This document shows, in pieces, positions 36,509 through 45,207 of a stretch of 64,000 nucleotides of DNA. Position numbers and translations under genes: made by a program. Position 1 is the stretch's first letter. Each line of letters starts with the position of its first letter. Origin of the DNA: Paenibacillus oralis (GTDB lineage: Bacteria; Bacillota; Bacilli; Paenibacillales; Paenibacillaceae); contig NZ_RRCN01000001.1 in NCBI RefSeq assembly GCF_003863965.1, positions 4,298,304-4,362,303 of the forward strand. The letters are read 5' to 3'. The notes beneath the pieces were generated by a model. The model did no database searches and was not told where the DNA came from. It worked only from the letters and a program-made list of their open reading frames with translations.

Positions 36509-37366
36509 ATGGCTAAAAAAGCGATGGATTATGCTATTCATGGAGAACGTTCATATGGCATTTTGATTGCAGGCCACTATCGTGAAGGTGCAGGTTATGC
36601 GATACACCGGCCTTCCGGAAGCAGAGACTGGCTATTCATATACACGGTATCTGGATCGGGGGAAATTCAACTTCCCGACCGAACCGCTGAATGTGTTGCT
36701 GGGGATATCGCCATTCTGCTTCCGGGCAACCCTCATCAATACCGAACAAAAGGTACGGAATGGGAAATGATCTGGGTGCATTTTATTCCTAATCCGCAGT
36801 GGAGCACCTGGCTGAAATTGCCGGAAATGGAGCGTAATTTTGTGTTTCATCATCTGTCGACTGCGGAGTCCCGCTCTTCCGTCCAGAAAGCATTACAACG
36901 AATGGTAGACCACGAATTGCCCGGTGTAACCTCAGAACTCCATCGGCGTTTGGCGGAACTGGCGCTTGAGGAAGCACTGATTCATCTTCAGATGGACAGC
37001 CAACAAGAACAGATCGCTGCCATGGATCCTCGAATTTCCGAGATATTGCAGGATTTGCAACTAAATCCTGCACAAAAGATCAGCTTGCCCGAATTAGCTC
37101 AGAGAAGCTGCCTGTCCGTCTCAAGATTATCCCACCTGTTTAAAGAACAAGTAGGTGATACCGTACTGAATACACTTACCAAGTTCAGGCTGGAACGCGC
37201 TGCCCAATTACTTAGCGGCACACAGCGGCAGGTCGCGGAAATCGCTTCGGATGTCGGGTTTGATTGCGCAATTCACTTTACGCGTAAGTTTAACGATGTC
37301 TTTGGGGAGACCCCCTCCAAATACCGCAAACGAAAGCGTTCAGAGCTGCAGACATCGGAGACATAG
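36509..37366 (+). CDS. AraC-family transcriptional regulator
   Basis: A 285-residue regulator with an N-terminal cupin-like sugar-sensing domain (AGDIAILLPGNPHQY) and two C-terminal AraC helix-turn-helices (LPELAQRSCLSVSRLSHLFKE; VAEIASDVGFDCAIHFTRKF). Divergently placed 133 bp from the GH35 gene, which it probably activates by binding that gap. ATG 36509 follows GTGAGGT; a TTG two codons earlier is possible. Confidence 0.88.
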   Translation: MAKKAMDYAIHGERSYGILIAGHYREGAGYAIHRPSGSRDWLFIYTVSGSGEIQLPDRTAECVAGDIAILLPGNPHQYRTKGTEWEMIWVHFIPNPQWSTWLKLPEMERNFVFHHLSTAESRSSVQKALQRMVDHELPGVTSELHRRLAELALEEALIHLQMDSQQEQIAAMDPRISEILQDLQLNPAQKISLPELAQRSCLSVSRLSHLFKEQVGDTVLNTLTKFRLERAAQLLSGTQRQVAEIASDVGFDCAIHFTRKFNDVFGETPSKYRKRKRSELQTSET

Positions 37367-37573
37367 GAATATAGTCCATGAAGAACAGAGAATCATCAAT
37401 TGGATTAACAACCAGCCCGCGTTACATTAGGAATACCTATTATGGAATTTGTGATGAGGGCAGTCCCCTTTTTTTAACGCCAGAAAGTATAAACTTCGAT
37501 GGAAGGTTTCTGATATCGCAACAGAAACTAGCTCGAAAGGAGGTCTGAATTCTTTCGTGGATCAACACGCGCT
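37367..37573. other. Intergenic stretch without a recognised gene
   Basis: Frames are short and closed. A run of T at 37470-37476 lacks a convincing stem. A lone AAAGGAGGTC at 37539-37547 looks like an RBS with no gene after it, perhaps a relic. Confidence 0.4.
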
Positions 37574-37830
37574 GCTGGACGCTTAGCACGATTATCCCCT
37601 TTGATCAGCCCATGCTTCCGAAGTAAGTTTTGTTCGAACCGGATTCAAGACGCAGGCGCTCACAAAACTAATCCGATGCTTCCGAAGCGAGTTTTGTACG
37701 ACGCGGATTCAAGACGCAGGCGCTCACAAAACTTTAAGATCACCGAGAAATGGACAAGAGCTTGTCTCACTCTGGTCCCCTGAAAGAAAGGGATAATCGT
37801 GCAAAGGGAGCACGAGCGATATCAGGGCAC
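37574..37830. repeat. Repeat element A with GCACGATTATCCC inverted ends
   Basis: Bounded by GCACGATTATCCC (37586-37598) and GGGATAATCGTGC (37790-37802). Inside are two 58-bp direct repeats (37612-37669 and 37676-37733), each a hairpin with AGTTTTGT/ACAAAACT arms. A second element with the same ends lies at 51399-51995. Non-coding, no transposase. Confidence 0.7.
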
Positions 37831-38310
37831 GGATCCTGAGTTGCACGGCTAGTACAGGAATTTTCCGGGATGCTATTTTTCAGCTTGTTATCGAAATCTA
37901 TAATCCAATTATGAAACTTGAACCGCTTATACTTAAAGGCGAAAATGTTGTTCTTCCGCAGCACGGGTGGATTTACGCTTAGATTCACTGGATTGATATC
38001 GCAGGACATTCGGGAAAAGTCTGCTTTGTAGAATACCGGCTGTTCCTAACCAATTCTTTGCTTGAAGATCGGCACAACCCATTTCGCCTTCGTTATGCAT
38101 CGCTTCGATGATGAACGGCATACTTTCGGACAGCGTTGTTGTTCCATCTGTGTATCACCTGGAATAATCGTTAAGTTCCTATCATGGGTCCGGATTTTCT
38201 CCGGATCACGAACCAGTGCAGTCACATAATTAAAATATTCATAAGAACAACCTCAATCATTTTTATTAGAAACAAACTGCCTCCATTGCTCTTGATCACA
38301 TCTCTATACC
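37831..38310. other. Gene-poor stretch with unrecognised coding relics
   Basis: Overlapping short minus-strand frames (37933-38121 and neighbours) in different phases give phrases such as FIIEAMHNEGEMGCADLQ that look protein-like but match no family I can name. They are most simply read as a decayed gene broken by frameshifts. Confidence 0.35.
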
Positions 38311-38344
38311 AGACTATTGCGGAATTCGTATTCGGTTGGGGCCA

Positions 38345-38553
38345 TTATCCTTTTTGCTTGTTCCGATAATCGGTAGGTGATTGTCCGATGATTTTGCGAA
38401 ACAGCCTGGAGAAGTAATACAGCTGGAGCAAGCACGTCTAATTTTCAGGCGGAGATAGTAGTCAATGGGTTTGTAATTGCGGGCATTGCGGATGCGGAAA
38501 AGCATTTGTTCGATGACGTAAAGATTGATTATTTCGCGGTGGCCAAGCAGCAT
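38345..38553 (-). pseudogene. AraC-family regulator remnant with internal deletion
   Basis: The minus strand reads MLFRIRNARNYKPIDYYLRLKIRRAC in one frame, then QLYYFSRLFRKIIGQSPTDYR in another up to the TAA at 38345. In an intact AraC tail about 20 residues separate these parts, so a deletion of roughly 60-70 bp at about 38415 removed the second recognition helix region. The N-terminal domain is also missing. Confidence 0.75.
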
Positions 38554-38662
38554 CTGCAGTCTGGGAAGAGTCCCGCTCGATCGACGATAGTTACTCCGTT
38601 GTTTTTATTTTGCCATTTAGCATGGTATTGTAACTTTATCCATTATAAAAAAGAGGTGCATT

Positions 38663-39481
38663 ATGAATGAACTATTTTCAATAGGAGAAGTTTCCAAACT
38701 GTTTAATATAGATGTCCGCCTGCTTCGGCACTACGACAAAATATCCTTGCTGAAGCCGGAGTTTATCAATGAAGAAAATGGTTACCGGTATTATTCTACA
38801 CGTCAATTTGAGTGCCTGAATACGATCCGTTATCTTCGCTCTTTAAATGTGCCACTTCCCAAAATCCGCGAGTTTTTTGAAAATCGCGACAATAAAAAAA
38901 TGCTTAAAATTCTCATGGAACAAAAAAAACAGGTAGATGAAGAACGGAAACGACTGGATCGGATAGAAAAAAAGATTCACAGTAGGATTCTGCAAATTGA
39001 AGATGCCTCACAAACTGAATATGGCAGAATAGAAGAGCGAAAACTGGACGACAGAACACTTGTCATGCTGAAGAAAGAAATCTCCGTTGCAGAGGATTTG
39101 GAACATCCTATCCGTGAATTGGAGCAAAAGAATTCTCTCAACTCCGTTATGTTTCTCGGAAAGGTTGGTGTCTCGATTTCATGCGAAAATCTATTGAAAC
39201 GGAATTTTGATAAATTTTCTGCCATTTTTGTTGTTCTTGAGCCAGGGGATGATGATGTGGAAGACACATGTTGTCTGCCGGGCGGAAGTTATCTCACCCT
39301 GCGCTTTCACGGCACACACAAGGATGCTGAGCCTGCCTACATTAAAGTATTTCAGTATATGGAACAAAAGGGGTATGTTCTCGCAGGAGATTCACTTGAA
39401 TTTGCTTTGATAGATTACGGACTCACCAACGATCCTTCAAAATTTACTACCGAAATACAAATTCCATATAAAACAACTTGA
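38663..39481 (+). CDS. MerR-family regulator with effector-binding domain
   Basis: A 272-residue regulator. An N-terminal MerR HTH (FSIGEVSKLFNIDVRLLRHYDKISLL) is followed by a dimerising coiled coil (residues about 85-115) and a GyrI-like effector-binding C-terminal domain (YLTLRFHGTHKDAEPAYIKVFQYME). It resembles BmrR/BltR-type sensors of hydrophobic cations. AAGAGGTGC precedes the ATG. A short terminator follows, then a small membrane protein and a B3/B4-domain gene, which it may control. Confidence 0.88.
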   Translation: MNELFSIGEVSKLFNIDVRLLRHYDKISLLKPEFINEENGYRYYSTRQFECLNTIRYLRSLNVPLPKIREFFENRDNKKMLKILMEQKKQVDEERKRLDRIEKKIHSRILQIEDASQTEYGRIEERKLDDRTLVMLKKEISVAEDLEHPIRELEQKNSLNSVMFLGKVGVSISCENLLKRNFDKFSAIFVVLEPGDDDVEDTCCLPGGSYLTLRFHGTHKDAEPAYIKVFQYMEQKGYVLAGDSLEFALIDYGLTNDPSKFTTEIQIPYKTT

Positions 39482-39482
39482 C

Positions 39483-39510
39483 CCTCCAACTATTGGAGGG
39501 TTTATTGTGT
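39483..39510 (+). terminator. Rho-independent terminator of the MerR gene
   Basis: CCCTCCA-ACTAT-TGGAGGG followed by TTTATTGTGTTT. Confidence 0.7.
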
Positions 39511-39531
39511 TTCAAAAAAGGAGGGAAATGA

Positions 39532-39684
39532 ATGTTAGGTGCTATCTTACTTGTAGGTGGTTTCCTAATCTTTAGCTCAGGTCTTTCCATCTTGAAAATT
39601 AAGGATTGTAAGGCTCTGAACATGTTGCCATCCTTATTTGTGCCAATTCTGTGGTTCTTGATAAAAACTGTAATTAACACATAA
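39532..39684 (+). CDS. Small membrane protein, 50 residues
   Basis: ATG at 39532 follows AAAGGAGGG. The product has two hydrophobic helices (GAILLVGGFLIFSSGLSIL and LPSLFVPILWFLI) linked by a short charged loop (KIKDCKALN). It ends 13 bases before the next gene, with GGAGG between. It lies after a MerR regulator and could be a small transporter or modulator; no family recognised. Confidence 0.6.
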   Translation: MLGAILLVGGFLIFSSGLSILKIKDCKALNMLPSLFVPILWFLIKTVINT

Positions 39685-39697
39685 GGAGGAAATTTCC

Positions 39698-40405
39698 GTG
39701 AAATTTATTGTTCAACCGGAGGTTTTTCAAGTTCTGAATGATGTCTGCTTTGCAGTAGTTTCAGCATCTGGCATTGATAATACACAGAAGTTACCTGAAA
39801 TCGAAGAACTGCTGCAAATAAGGATTATGTGCTGTGAAAGTGATTTCGAAAACAAAGAAGTAAAGAAAAGCGAGGAAATCAGTTGTTATCGGGATGCATT
39901 TCGCGCAATGGAGGTAAATCCCAACAAATATATGTGCTCAATAGAGGCATTGCTGACCCGAATCTCCAAAAGGAAGGGGCTTCCATCTATAAATCCTCTT
40001 GTTGATTTGGGAAATGCCATTTCATTAAAATATAAAGTTCCCATTGGTGCGCATGATCTTAACAGTTCTAACGAGGATTTTTACGTGCGTCACTCTCAAG
40101 TGGGAGATATCTTTATTCCATTTGGCGAAACCGCAGGCGAGCGGATGGATATTGGTGAAATCGTATATGCTACCGGGCATTCTGTTCGTACTCGAAGATG
40201 GATTTGGCGACAAAGTGAACTGGGTAAGATCACTAGTGGAACCAATAGCGTAATATTCCCTATTGATGGCTTTGAGCATGCAAATAAAGACCAGCTTTTG
40301 TCCGCACAAGATGAACTTGCAACTTTGCTGAAACGATATTTTAATTGCAAGGTGCAGACAGGTTGGGTTGATTCTGACAATAGAATATTTAATGTCAGTT
40401 CATAG
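39698..40405 (+). CDS. B3/B4 tRNA-binding domain protein
   Basis: A 235-residue stand-alone B3/B4 domain, as in the beta subunit of phenylalanyl-tRNA synthetase, where it edits mischarged tRNA. Typical segments are NPLVDLGNAISLKYKVPIGAHDL and the C-terminal half with SGTNSVIFPIDGF. Free-standing versions are common in Firmicutes and thought to act as trans-editing or amino-acid-binding proteins. AAGGAGG precedes the ATG. Co-directional with the 50-residue membrane protein. Confidence 0.8.
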   Translation: MKFIVQPEVFQVLNDVCFAVVSASGIDNTQKLPEIEELLQIRIMCCESDFENKEVKKSEEISCYRDAFRAMEVNPNKYMCSIEALLTRISKRKGLPSINPLVDLGNAISLKYKVPIGAHDLNSSNEDFYVRHSQVGDIFIPFGETAGERMDIGEIVYATGHSVRTRRWIWRQSELGKITSGTNSVIFPIDGFEHANKDQLLSAQDELATLLKRYFNCKVQTGWVDSDNRIFNVSS

Positions 40406-40451
40406 ACTTTGTGATTATTTTTTTACGATTTCTTTACATGTTGAACAAAGA

Positions 40452-40494
40452 ACGAGCTCTTGAGTTTCCCCTTGTAGAGATTCAGGAGCTTTTT
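40452..40494 (+). terminator. Terminator, near copy of the tRNA-Leu terminator
   Basis: AGCTCTTGA/TCAGGAGCT stem and TTTT. It shares about 45 bp with 24486-24530. Confidence 0.65.
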
Positions 40495-40613
40495 GAATTA
40501 TGGAATTTGCCATGAAGGATATTACTAACTTTAATATATCTTAAACATTTCGTCATCAACTTAAAAACAACTGCACAATACAATACAGACATCAAAACGA
40601 AAGGATGATTCAT

Positions 40614-41024
40614 TTGGAAAACAAATTCGAAGAAAAAATCAAAAATCGTCTGCATCGCGCCTGGGAGGAATGGAAGCCCGGTTACGAAGACTGGATTAAG
40701 TGGTCGGACGGGCTTTATGCACCCGACGCCACGATAATCGCCATCGGCGACGAACCGCAGCGTTTCAAGGACTACCAGAAGAGCATGAAGGATCAGCGCG
40801 ATATGTTCGCCATGGATATGGGGGCCATTGAAAACTGTGTGGCGGAGGACAAAACCGTAGCCATCTCCTACAAGATGTATTTAACGCCCAATCAGACCAT
40901 GGGAAAGCTGGAGGCCGGCAAGACCATCACTATCAAGGTGACGGAATTCAATACATTTGCGGAAATTCCGGGCTATGACGAGCCGATGGTTACAAGACTT
41001 GAGCTGATTTCCAACAGCCTGTAA
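40614..41024 (+). CDS. SnoaL-like (NTF2-fold) protein, cytoplasmic paralogue
   Basis: About 136 residues of the SnoaL/NTF2-like fold (WEEWKPGYEDWIKWSDGLYAP; FKDYQKSMKDQRDMF). Such cone-shaped domains bind or isomerise small hydrophobic or polyketide-like molecules. TTG at 40614 is chosen because GAAAGGA ends 9 bases before it; an ATG at 40605 lies in frame but touches that site. It is clearly paralogous to the lipoprotein at 42138. The next gene is 60 bases downstream. Confidence 0.75.
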   Translation: MENKFEEKIKNRLHRAWEEWKPGYEDWIKWSDGLYAPDATIIAIGDEPQRFKDYQKSMKDQRDMFAMDMGAIENCVAEDKTVAISYKMYLTPNQTMGKLEAGKTITIKVTEFNTFAEIPGYDEPMVTRLELISNSL

Positions 41025-41084
41025 TGAAGCAATGCCGGTTATCATCGCATGGCGAAAGCTCAAAACTCTAAAATGGAGGTTTTT

Positions 41085-42119
41085 ATGGAGGATACAAAAA
41101 AGAGACGGATGATGCCGCTCCTTCTGTTGTTAACGGTGGTCTTTTCGTTCAACGCCTGGAGCAGTGCTTCCATTTCCGCTGCCAAAACTACGGATACTAA
41201 AGCTGAAATTAAGGAGTCCGAAAAAAAGTCGGATGAGCGGCGGAGCGCGCCTGCGTTGGATGTGGTTGACACGCAAATCCATATTGGGCCAGGCGGGATC
41301 GAGGAAACGCTGGCTGCGATGGATGCGATGGGGATTCAATCTGTGCTGATTGATGAATTTTGGCTGCCAGGTACGGATTATAAACCCCATCATGATCTAT
41401 CGGAGGGGGGGATCCGGCCTATCAACCCAACGGCCGAGCTGGCTGCCCAACTCTATCCCGAACGCTTCTCGTGGGTTCTCAGAGTGGATAGAACGGACCC
41501 GGAATACGCAGCTATCATTCGGATGGTCCGTGATGCGCCATCCGGACGCGGGATAAGAATTATTCCCGGCATGACGCTCAAAGATACGCAAGCCTTTGCC
41601 GACGGCGAGTATGATCATATCCTGGCGGCGACCGAAAAGGCCGGTCTTCCGCTGTTTCTCTACCTGCCCGATCATCCCGAGCTCATCGCTGATGCTGCAA
41701 AGAAATTCCCAAACCTGCGCATCATTGTTGATCATATCGGGCTTTACAGCAATGCTATGCGTACGATGTTCGGCGGTGCCGTCCCGGCGCGTTCCCCGGA
41801 GGAACAGCTGGCCTTGTTTGATAAAGTGCTGGCGCTTTCTAAATTTCCCAATATTGCTCTGAAATGGTCCCACACTTCCGAAATGTTCGACACCCCGGTC
41901 TACCCCGGTGAGGACCTGCAACCCCTTCTGCGCAAGGCAATTTCAAGCTTTGGCGCGGATCGGATCATGTGGGCCAGCGACTTTTCGGTCAATCAGAGGG
42001 GAGAAAACTGGTCAGAGATCCTGTACGGAGTTAAGGGGAATTTTAAACTGTCCGACCAGGAGCGTGCGGCTATACTTGGCGGAACTGCACGCAAGTGGCT
42101 GAATTGGCCCGTTCAATAA
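41085..42119 (+). CDS. Secreted amidohydrolase-2 family protein
   Basis: A 344-residue TIM-barrel metal hydrolase. N-terminus MEDTKKRRMMPLLLLLTVV is a signal peptide or anchor ending near SSASISAAK. The first metal motif is DTQIHIG (Gln where classical members have His), then DHIGLY, KWSHTS and WASDFS with the late Asp. ATG at 41085 follows ATGGAGG; the frame extends to 41049 without a site. It sits between two SnoaL-like genes, so it may act outside the cell on the ligand they bind. Substrate unknown; decarboxylases and lactonases share this fold. Confidence 0.8.
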   Translation: MEDTKKRRMMPLLLLLTVVFSFNAWSSASISAAKTTDTKAEIKESEKKSDERRSAPALDVVDTQIHIGPGGIEETLAAMDAMGIQSVLIDEFWLPGTDYKPHHDLSEGGIRPINPTAELAAQLYPERFSWVLRVDRTDPEYAAIIRMVRDAPSGRGIRIIPGMTLKDTQAFADGEYDHILAATEKAGLPLFLYLPDHPELIADAAKKFPNLRIIVDHIGLYSNAMRTMFGGAVPARSPEEQLALFDKVLALSKFPNIALKWSHTSEMFDTPVYPGEDLQPLLRKAISSFGADRIMWASDFSVNQRGENWSEILYGVKGNFKLSDQERAAILGGTARKWLNWPVQ

Positions 42120-42137
42120 CCTTCTAAGGAGAAAAAA

Positions 42138-42764
42138 ATGACTAAAACATTCAAAAAAATCGGTTTATTATTAGCGACAACAACTGTTGTTTTTGGCTTA
42201 GTAGCATGTAGTTCAAATGCATCAAGCCAGAGTGCAAATGAGTCAACAAGAACTGAAGTTCTTTCACAGTCCCACGAGGTAATTTACGAAATGAATGAAG
42301 TACTCAAGGACAATAGCAAGGAGTTGCGCCTGACTTCCCAAAAAGAAGCAGAAAAATTATACGGAGATTCAAAGGAACTTTCTGATCAAATCAAATTAAC
42401 TTTATTTAATTGGTGGGGAAATTGGCAACCAGACTATGAGTCTTGGTTAAAGATTGCGGATGGCTTATATGCTGAGAACGCTGATATTACAGCTATTGGT
42501 GGCGAAAAGCAAAAGTACAGCGATTACAGAGTTGCGATGAAATCTCAACGTGACCAATTCGATATGGAAATGGGACCAATTATGAATATTACTGTGGATG
42601 GAAATACAGCGACACTGGTTTATTATATGTACCTAACACCAAAGGCTTCACCTGATACAACATTTAGTATGCTTGTAACAGAATATAATACCTTTGGAGA
42701 GGTAGATGGTAAATTAATGGTAACCGACCTGCATCTTTATACCGATGGTGGTGGTACTCATTGA
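42138..42764 (+). CDS. Lipoprotein with SnoaL-like domain
   Basis: A 208-residue lipoprotein: lipobox LVAC with Cys24, then a Ser/Asn-rich tether, then an NTF2-like domain (WGNWQPDYESWLKIADGLYAEN; YRVAMKSQRDQFDMEMGP) strikingly like the protein at 40614. It would be anchored to the outer face of the membrane near the secreted amidohydrolase. AAGGAG precedes the ATG and the gap to the amidohydrolase gene is 18 bases, so they form an operon. Its AT-richer codons differ from the two upstream genes, hinting at a different origin. Confidence 0.82.
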   Translation: MTKTFKKIGLLLATTTVVFGLVACSSNASSQSANESTRTEVLSQSHEVIYEMNEVLKDNSKELRLTSQKEAEKLYGDSKELSDQIKLTLFNWWGNWQPDYESWLKIADGLYAENADITAIGGEKQKYSDYRVAMKSQRDQFDMEMGPIMNITVDGNTATLVYYMYLTPKASPDTTFSMLVTEYNTFGEVDGKLMVTDLHLYTDGGGTH

Positions 42765-42786
42765 AAATAGATAAGATAATAAAACA

Positions 42787-42834
42787 GACTAGCCGATGAT
42801 GGCAAAACTTAAGCTGATTTCCAACAGCCAGTAG
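42787..42834 (+). pseudogene. 3' relic of a third SnoaL-like copy
   Basis: Bases 42787-42850 repeat the end of the gene at 40614 (compare 40978-41040) with several changes. The relic reads D-stop-PMMAKLKLISNSQ-stop against DEPMVTRLELISNSL-stop. So a duplicated gene once ended here, and the lipoprotein gene now replaces its body. Confidence 0.7.
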
Positions 42835-42973
42835 CGGAAGTAAGCCGGTGCGTATATTGATCACGCGTACCGGCTTTATTTTATTGAAGTTGCTTAATGC
42901 ATGAGGGAAACCGCAAACATAACTTTAATATCTCTCTGTTATAATAGGAGAAAATTCATGGGGGGCGTGGCCT

Positions 42974-43645
42974 ATGTTTAAAATATTAGTTGTGGAAGAT
43001 GACAGGGAGTTAAATCACGCTGTCTGCTCTTTTTTGAATCAGAATGGGTATCAGGCCCTGGGGTGCCTGAACGCCAATGAAGCATATAACGCCATGTACG
43101 GAAATCTGTTCGATCTGATCGTCTCCGACATCATGATGCCAGAGAGGGACGGCTTTGAATTTGCCGAAAGCATCAGGAGCCTGAATCAAGAGATCCCGAT
43201 CCTCTTCATGACGGCGCGGGATGATTTTGCTTCCAAACAACGGGGATTTCGTGCGGGGATCGACGATTACATGGTAAAACCCATCGACCTGGACGAACTG
43301 GTCTTACGTCTTGACGCCCTGCTGCGCAGAGCGAAGATCGCGTCCAGCAAACGGCTGGAAATCGGGAGCCTAACCCTGGATACCGAGGAACATACGGCCT
43401 ATTTGAAGGACGAGGAAATCCCATTAACCGTCCGCGAGTTCAACCTGCTGTATAAGTTGCTGTCCTATCCGAAGAAAACATTTACCCGTTCGCAGCTGAT
43501 GGACGAGTTCTGGGATTCCGACACCTCCTCCGGCCCCAGAACCGTGGATGTGTATATGACAAAACTGCGGGACAAATTTTCTGAATGCAGGGACTTTGAA
43601 ATCGTTACCGTGCATGGGCTGGGATACAAGGCGGTGTTGAAATGA
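42974..43645 (+). CDS. OmpR-family response regulator
   Basis: A 223-residue regulator: receiver domain with phospho-acceptor Asp52 in VSDIMMP, acidic pair EDD at 8-10, Lys in VKPID, and a C-terminal winged helix (LTVREFNLLYKLLS; RTVDVYMTKLRDKF). GGGGGCG precedes the ATG. Its stop overlaps the kinase start (ATGA). It likely controls the adjacent membrane protein or the amidohydrolase-SnoaL genes. Confidence 0.92.
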   Translation: MFKILVVEDDRELNHAVCSFLNQNGYQALGCLNANEAYNAMYGNLFDLIVSDIMMPERDGFEFAESIRSLNQEIPILFMTARDDFASKQRGFRAGIDDYMVKPIDLDELVLRLDALLRRAKIASSKRLEIGSLTLDTEEHTAYLKDEEIPLTVREFNLLYKLLSYPKKTFTRSQLMDEFWDSDTSSGPRTVDVYMTKLRDKFSECRDFEIVTVHGLGYKAVLK

Positions 43646-44718
43646 AAGGGTACGATTCAGACATACGGGTGACCCGCAGCCTGTTTTCTCTTTGGCATTA
43701 TCTGTTTTTTTTCCTGGTGATCTCCTTTGTGGTCAGCTGCTGTTTCCTGCTGTTTTTTGCGGGATTGGATCTTCCGGAGGCGGTAATCTCGCGTAGCGCA
43801 CCAAAGACCTTTGCGAATGTGGTTTTCCTGAGTGCACTCTTTTGCCTGATTGACGGTATCCGCCGGAAATTTACCGTAGAGCGTCCCGTAAAACGGATTC
43901 TGAAAGCCACGCGCCGCATAACTAAGGGCGATTTCAAGACACGCATCCATCCCATTCATGGACCGAATAGCAGAAATGAATTCGATATCATTATCGAAAA
44001 TTTGAATCAAATGGCTAAAGAACTCTCCGGTATCGAAACATTGCGTACGGACTTTATCGCCAATGTCTCCCACGAACTGAAGACACCGCTGGCTGTGATC
44101 CAAAATTATTCGACTATGCTGCAAACCCCTGCTCTGCCGGAAGAGAAGCGGATGGAATATGCCAAAACGCTCACATTAGCTTCCCGGCGGCTGTCGGACT
44201 TGATCACCAACATTTTGAAACTGAACAAGCTAGAAAGTCAACAGATTTTTCCAGAAACCCAAAAATACAACCTGGGCGAGCAGCTTCGCGAATGCCTGTT
44301 GGAGTTTGAAAACACATGGGAAAAGAAAGCGTTGGAGATCGGCATAGACATTGAGGAAGACATCGCGGTTGAAGCGGATGCGGAACTTTTGACGCTGGTG
44401 TGGAACAACCTTTTTTCCAATGCCATGAAGTTTACCGAGCCGCACGGTAAAGTGAGCGTCAGTCTGAAGGCGGAAGAAAATTGGGCCGTGGTCAAGGTAT
44501 CGGATACAGGCTGCGGGATAAGCCCGGAGGTGGGAAAGCACATTTTCGAGAAGTTCTATCAGGGCGACAAATCCCATGCAATGCAGGGAAACGGCCTTGG
44601 ACTTGCCCTTGTGAAACGTGTCATTGATATTGTCGGCGGCGAAATTTTGGTGGAAAGCGAACCGGGAAAGGGAAGCACCTTCCTTGTTAAGCTGAGGAGA
44701 ACCGAGGATGCGATTTAA
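43642..44718 (+). CDS. Sensor histidine kinase
   Basis: A 358-residue membrane kinase. Two helices near residues 18-42 and 55-72 enclose only a short loop, so it probably senses within the membrane, as in intramembrane-sensing kinases. Then HAMP, the H-box NVSHELKTPLAV with His144, N-box NNLFSNAMKF, DTGCGIS and GNGLGLALVK. Partner of the response regulator through a 4-base overlap. Confidence 0.92.
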   Translation: MKGYDSDIRVTRSLFSLWHYLFFFLVISFVVSCCFLLFFAGLDLPEAVISRSAPKTFANVVFLSALFCLIDGIRRKFTVERPVKRILKATRRITKGDFKTRIHPIHGPNSRNEFDIIIENLNQMAKELSGIETLRTDFIANVSHELKTPLAVIQNYSTMLQTPALPEEKRMEYAKTLTLASRRLSDLITNILKLNKLESQQIFPETQKYNLGEQLRECLLEFENTWEKKALEIGIDIEEDIAVEADAELLTLVWNNLFSNAMKFTEPHGKVSVSLKAEENWAVVKVSDTGCGISPEVGKHIFEKFYQGDKSHAMQGNGLGLALVKRVIDIVGGEILVESEPGKGSTFLVKLRRTEDAI

Positions 44719-44742
44719 CAAACCTAAAGGGAGGCCTTGGAC

Positions 44743-45123
44743 ATGGAAAACGAAAACAAAACTTTTACCTATATGTATTCCGCAAAGCAACAGGAGGAAG
44801 TGAACAGCATCCGTCAGAAGTATATCCCAAAAGAAGAAAACAAGATGGAACAGTTACGCAAGCTGGATAAAAGCTCTGAAACACCCGGAACCATCATTTC
44901 GATCATAGTCGGCACGATCGGCGTGTTGCTCATTGGCGTTGGACTGTGCTGCACGTTGCTTTGGATAAACGCCATGCTGATTCCGGGGATCGTGATCGGT
45001 GTCATCGGTATCGCGGGCGTAGCTCTAGCCTATCCGCTGTTCAACTTCATCACGAAAAAGCAGCGCGAGAAGTTGGCTCCGCAGATTATGAGACTTAGCC
45101 AAGAGCTGATGGATGAGAAGTGA
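44743..45123 (+). CDS. Small two-helix membrane protein
   Basis: About 126 residues: a charged N-terminal half (YSAKQQEEVNSIRQKYIP), two helices (residues about 50-70 and 75-95, glycine- and isoleucine-rich) and a basic tail. ATG 44743 is preferred over TTG 44737, as AAAGGGAGG ends 10 bases upstream of the ATG. It follows the kinase by 24 bases and is probably in the same operon, maybe a target or accessory. Function unknown. Confidence 0.7.
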   Translation: MENENKTFTYMYSAKQQEEVNSIRQKYIPKEENKMEQLRKLDKSSETPGTIISIIVGTIGVLLIGVGLCCTLLWINAMLIPGIVIGVIGIAGVALAYPLFNFITKKQREKLAPQIMRLSQELMDEK

Positions 45124-45160
45124 GCGGTAAATAGCTCCTGCGTAACGGCAGGCACTGAAA

Positions 45161-45207
45161 GGAGGAGTTGAATGGTTATTTTAAACGCGCACTCATTTTC
45201 TCCTTAA
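45161..45207 (+). pseudogene. Orphan RBS and 11-codon start of a lost gene
   Basis: AAAGGAGGAG and ATG at 45172 open a frame that stops after 11 codons inside the tail of the minus-strand RpiR gene. A good binding site spaced like a real start suggests that the next gene of the preceding operon was cut off at about 45175. Confidence 0.4.

Noticed and set aside
37612..37733. CRISPR array from the two 58-bp repeats
   Set aside because: Only two units with a 6-base gap, each self-complementary; no spacers and no cas genes.
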